A stretch of 64,000 bases of DNA, taken from the NCBI GenBank assembly GCA_963785075.1, contig CAWATW010000004.1:620001-684000 (forward strand). Direction: 5' to 3'. This DNA is from JAOUGY01 sp963785075. GTDB lineage: Bacteria > Actinomycetota > Acidimicrobiia > Spongiisociales > ZC4RG35. Each line of letters opens with the position of its first letter. Positions within the stretch are counted from its first letter, which is position 1. Under the pieces are notes generated by a model. The model did not search any database, was not told where the DNA came from, and saw nothing but the letters and a program-made list of their open reading frames with translations. Made by a program: the position numbers and the translations under genes. This document shows, in pieces, positions 62,310 through 64,000 of this stretch.

Positions 62310-62780
62310 TCAGCGCTCCTCGGCTCCCGCATACCCGATCTGGCGCCATGCCTCGAACACTCCGACCGCAGCGGCGTTGGAAAGGTTGATACTCCGCACA
62401 CCCGGAACCATCGGGATGTGGACGACTTCGGTGATCCAAGGAGCGGAGAGCACGGATTCGTCGAGCCCGACCGACTCCCGACCGAAGACGAGCGCATCCC
62501 CTGGCTCGTAGGCGATGTTGCCGAATGGCACCGGGCCACGCTTGGCGAACGCGAAGGCCCGCCGAGGCTTCACCTCGCTGCAGAAGGCGTCCACGTCTGA
62601 GTGCACGGAGATCGTCGCCTTGTCGCGGTAGTCCATGCCGGCACGCCGCAACTTGGCATCGGAGAGGTCGAAGCCCAGCGGTTCGATCAGATGGAGCCGG
62701 CACCCGGTGTTGGCGCACAACCGCATTGCGTTGCCCGTGTTCGGCGGGATCTCGGGATGAACGAATACGACGTGAAACAT
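62310..62780 (-). CDS. trmL: tRNA (cytidine/uridine-34-2'-O)-methyltransferase TrmL
   Basis: A 156-residue SPOUT methyltransferase that modifies the wobble base of some tRNA-Leu. MFHVVFVHPEIPPNTGNAMR is the TrmL opening; the knotted SAM site shows DALVFGRESVGLDESVL and IPMVPGVRSINLSNAAAVGV. ATG 62780 has TAGCGT 9 nt upstream. It is convergent with xth. Confidence 0.94.
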   Translation of the reverse strand: MFHVVFVHPEIPPNTGNAMRLCANTGCRLHLIEPLGFDLSDAKLRRAGMDYRDKATISVHSDVDAFCSEVKPRRAFAFAKRGPVPFGNIAYEPGDALVFGRESVGLDESVLSAPWITEVVHIPMVPGVRSINLSNAAAVGVFEAWRQIGYAGAEER

Positions 62781-62789
62781 GGTCGTACG

Positions 62790-62795
62790 ACGCTA
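62790..62795 (-). promoter_or_regulatory. Leaderless-type -10 box (TAGCGT) for trmL
   Basis: Minus-strand TAGCGT ends 9 nt before ATG 62780. Confidence 0.4.
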
Positions 62796-62850
62796 CCCGG
62801 CCGCGTGGGTGACGCCGATCCCGAAGTGTTTGATTGGGAGCCAGGCGGCG

Positions 62851-62856
62851 TAGCCT
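62851..62856 (+). promoter_or_regulatory. Leaderless-type -10 box (TAGCCT) for the MacB-like ABC operon
   Basis: Ends 9 nt before ATG 62866. Confidence 0.45.
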
Positions 62857-62865
62857 GGCGCTGCC

Positions 62866-63594
62866 ATGAGCTCCATCGCCGCCCGCGCCGACCGCGCATC
62901 CAAGATCTACTCGTCCGGTCCGACCGAGGTCAGGGCGCTGGACGACGTGACCGTGGCGTTCGAGGTTGGTCGATTCACTGCGATCATGGGTCCGTCGGGG
63001 TCCGGCAAGTCGACGCTGCTCCACTGTCTCGCCGGTCTCGACACGCTGTCGGAAGGCGCCATCTACATCGGTGAGCAGAGCTTGAGCTCACTATCCGACA
63101 AAGAGCTGACCCTGCTCCGGCGGCGTCGTGTCGGGTTCATATTTCAAGCCTTCAATCTCATCCCCACCCTCAATGCCTCCGAGAACATCACGCTGCCGAT
63201 CGACATCGCCGGCGATGTGGTCGAGCCGTCGTGGTTTCAGCGCGTGATCGGGGTGCTCGGGCTGGCCGACCGACTCCGCCATCGGCCGTCGGAGCTCTCA
63301 GGCGGCCAGCAACAACGGGTGGCCGTCGCCCGAGCACTGTCGTCCCGGCCGGACATCATCTTCGCCGATGAGCCGTCCGGCAACCTCGACTCCAAGTCGG
63401 GAGCCCAGTTGCTCGAATTCCTCCGCCGGGCCGTCGACGAGCTCGGGCAAACGATCATCATGGTGACCCACGACCCGACGGCCGCGGCATACGCCGACCG
63501 GGTGATCTTCCTGGCCGACGGTCGGATCGTCGACGAGATGCTGGACCCGACCGGCGAGGCGATCCTCGACCGCATCAAGTCGCTGGAAGCCTGA
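62866..63594 (+). CDS. ABC transporter ATP-binding protein (MacB/LolD type)
   Basis: A 242-residue ATPase: Walker A GPSGSGKSTLLHCLAGLD, RRRRVGFIFQAFNLIPTLNA (Q-loop with the FIFQxFNLxPxLxA pattern of the MacB/LolD family), signature LSGGQQQRVAVARAL, Walker B IIFADEPSGNLD and the H-loop VTHDPTAA. The following gene is an FtsX-type permease. The pair belongs to the mechanotransmission-type exporters that move lipoproteins, peptides or drugs, or act on envelope proteins. Confidence 0.94.
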   Translation: MSSIAARADRASKIYSSGPTEVRALDDVTVAFEVGRFTAIMGPSGSGKSTLLHCLAGLDTLSEGAIYIGEQSLSSLSDKELTLLRRRRVGFIFQAFNLIPTLNASENITLPIDIAGDVVEPSWFQRVIGVLGLADRLRHRPSELSGGQQQRVAVARALSSRPDIIFADEPSGNLDSKSGAQLLEFLRRAVDELGQTIIMVTHDPTAAAYADRVIFLADGRIVDEMLDPTGEAILDRIKSLEA

Positions 63595-63595
63595 C

Positions 63596-64000
63596 GTGTG
63601 GCGTGCCACATGGAAGGGGCTTCTCGGTCACAAGCTCCGACTCCTCCTCACTGCGCTGGCCATCTTCCTCGGCACGAGTTTCGTCGCCGGGTCGTATGTG
63701 TTCACCGACACGCTCGGGGGGCTGTTCGACAATCTGTTCTCGGACGCGTTCGCCGGAACAGACGTCATCGTGCAGGCGCCACTCGACGAAGATCTGAGCT
63801 TCGTCCAGGCCCGGCGATTCGACCCTGGAGTGGTCGAGGATGTGCTCGCAGTCGACGGGGTGTTGCAGGCGGAGGCAACCGTCGGCGGATTCGCCAACCT
63901 GGCCACGCCCGACGGGGAGCTGCTCGGCGGCCAGGGCCCGCCGACCATCGGATCCGCATGGATCGACGTGGGGAACCCCTTCCAGATCCGAGAAGGCCGT
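63596..64000 (+). CDS. FtsX/MacB-type ABC transporter permease, N-terminal part (3' end outside window)
   Basis: The first 135 codons are present. A membrane helix (LRLLLTALAIFLGTSFVAGSY, residues about 14-34) follows a short basic head VWRATWKGLLGHK, and the beginning of the periplasmic MacB-PCD-like domain follows (TDVIVQAPLDEDL, GGFANLATPDGELLGGQGPP). GTG 63596 is 1 bp after the ATPase stop. The remainder of the permease lies beyond the window. Confidence 0.88.
   Translation, partial: MWRATWKGLLGHKLRLLLTALAIFLGTSFVAGSYVFTDTLGGLFDNLFSDAFAGTDVIVQAPLDEDLSFVQARRFDPGVVEDVLAVDGVLQAEATVGGFANLATPDGELLGGQGPPTIGSAWIDVGNPFQIREGR

Overview
The window is high-GC, densely coded bacterial DNA that reads as chromosome of an actinomycete-type organism (Actinomycetota). 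Indicators are a WhiB regulator, the mismatch-repair nuclease NucS/EndoMS, an amt-glnB-glnD nitrogen operon, a TadE pseudopilin and an S-layer-homology protein of the TRGQMAAFLVR type. At least 14 genes have a TAnnnT box 6-9 nt before the start codon and no Shine-Dalgarno, as expected for leaderless transcripts. I suspect the class Acidimicrobiia, but that is inference. I found no tRNA, rRNA, CRISPR array or intact mobile element.

Layout. 1-3.7 kb is accessory: the end of an M48 peptidase, three genes of unknown function, a RAMA modified-DNA-reader gene cut by an IS110-family remnant, and a twin 72-bp repeat with internal hairpins. 3.7-16.5 kb holds TadE, a thiolase behind a 38-residue membrane peptide, a peptide-binding lipoprotein, oligopeptidase B, an acyl-CoA ligase, release factor 3, a quinone oxidoreductase and an adenine deaminase. 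16.4-20.2 kb is a tightly overlapping minus-strand operon (DDAH, two Nudix hydrolases, M20 deacylase, metallo-beta-lactamase-fold hydrolase) that looks like a catabolic or salvage unit for modified arginine. 20.3-27.4 kb has two paralogous acyltransferase-3 membrane proteins around a cytidylate-kinase-like gene, a decayed ion-channel gene, a serine hydrolase and a PlsY-family protein. 27.4-37 kb carries a rifampicin-phosphotransferase-like PEP-utilising protein, a divergent ferrochelatase, HrpA, and a metY / CoA-binding / carbonic-anhydrase operon.

37-46.7 kb has an SLH protein with a 22-glycine linker and a seven-repeat propeller-like domain, a five-gene branched-chain amino-acid ABC transporter, a 3-hydroxyisobutyrate-dehydrogenase-family enzyme, a TfoX-N protein and a class V aminotransferase. 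46.7-50.3 kb is YibE/F, RimB-like protease, RimK ligase and a desuccinylase/aspartoacylase-like peptidase. 50.3-54.1 kb is amt-glnB-glnD, preceded by a heptamer tandem array. 54.2-64 kb holds a DsbA-like protein, WhiB, acyl-CoA dehydrogenase, M20 dipeptidase, EngB, a DUF2892 / thioredoxin / sigma-factor operon, NucS, exonuclease III, TrmL and the start of a MacB-type ABC exporter.

The best candidates for something undescribed are: (1) the ECF sigma factor fused in frame to its zinc anti-sigma domain, with a strong internal ribosome site and a co-transcribed thioredoxin; (2) the three-family heptamer array in the amt promoter region; (3) the DDAH-Nudix-Nudix-M20-MBL operon; (4) the seven-repeat SLH surface protein. 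Functional statements rest on motif recognition by eye; no database search was run.
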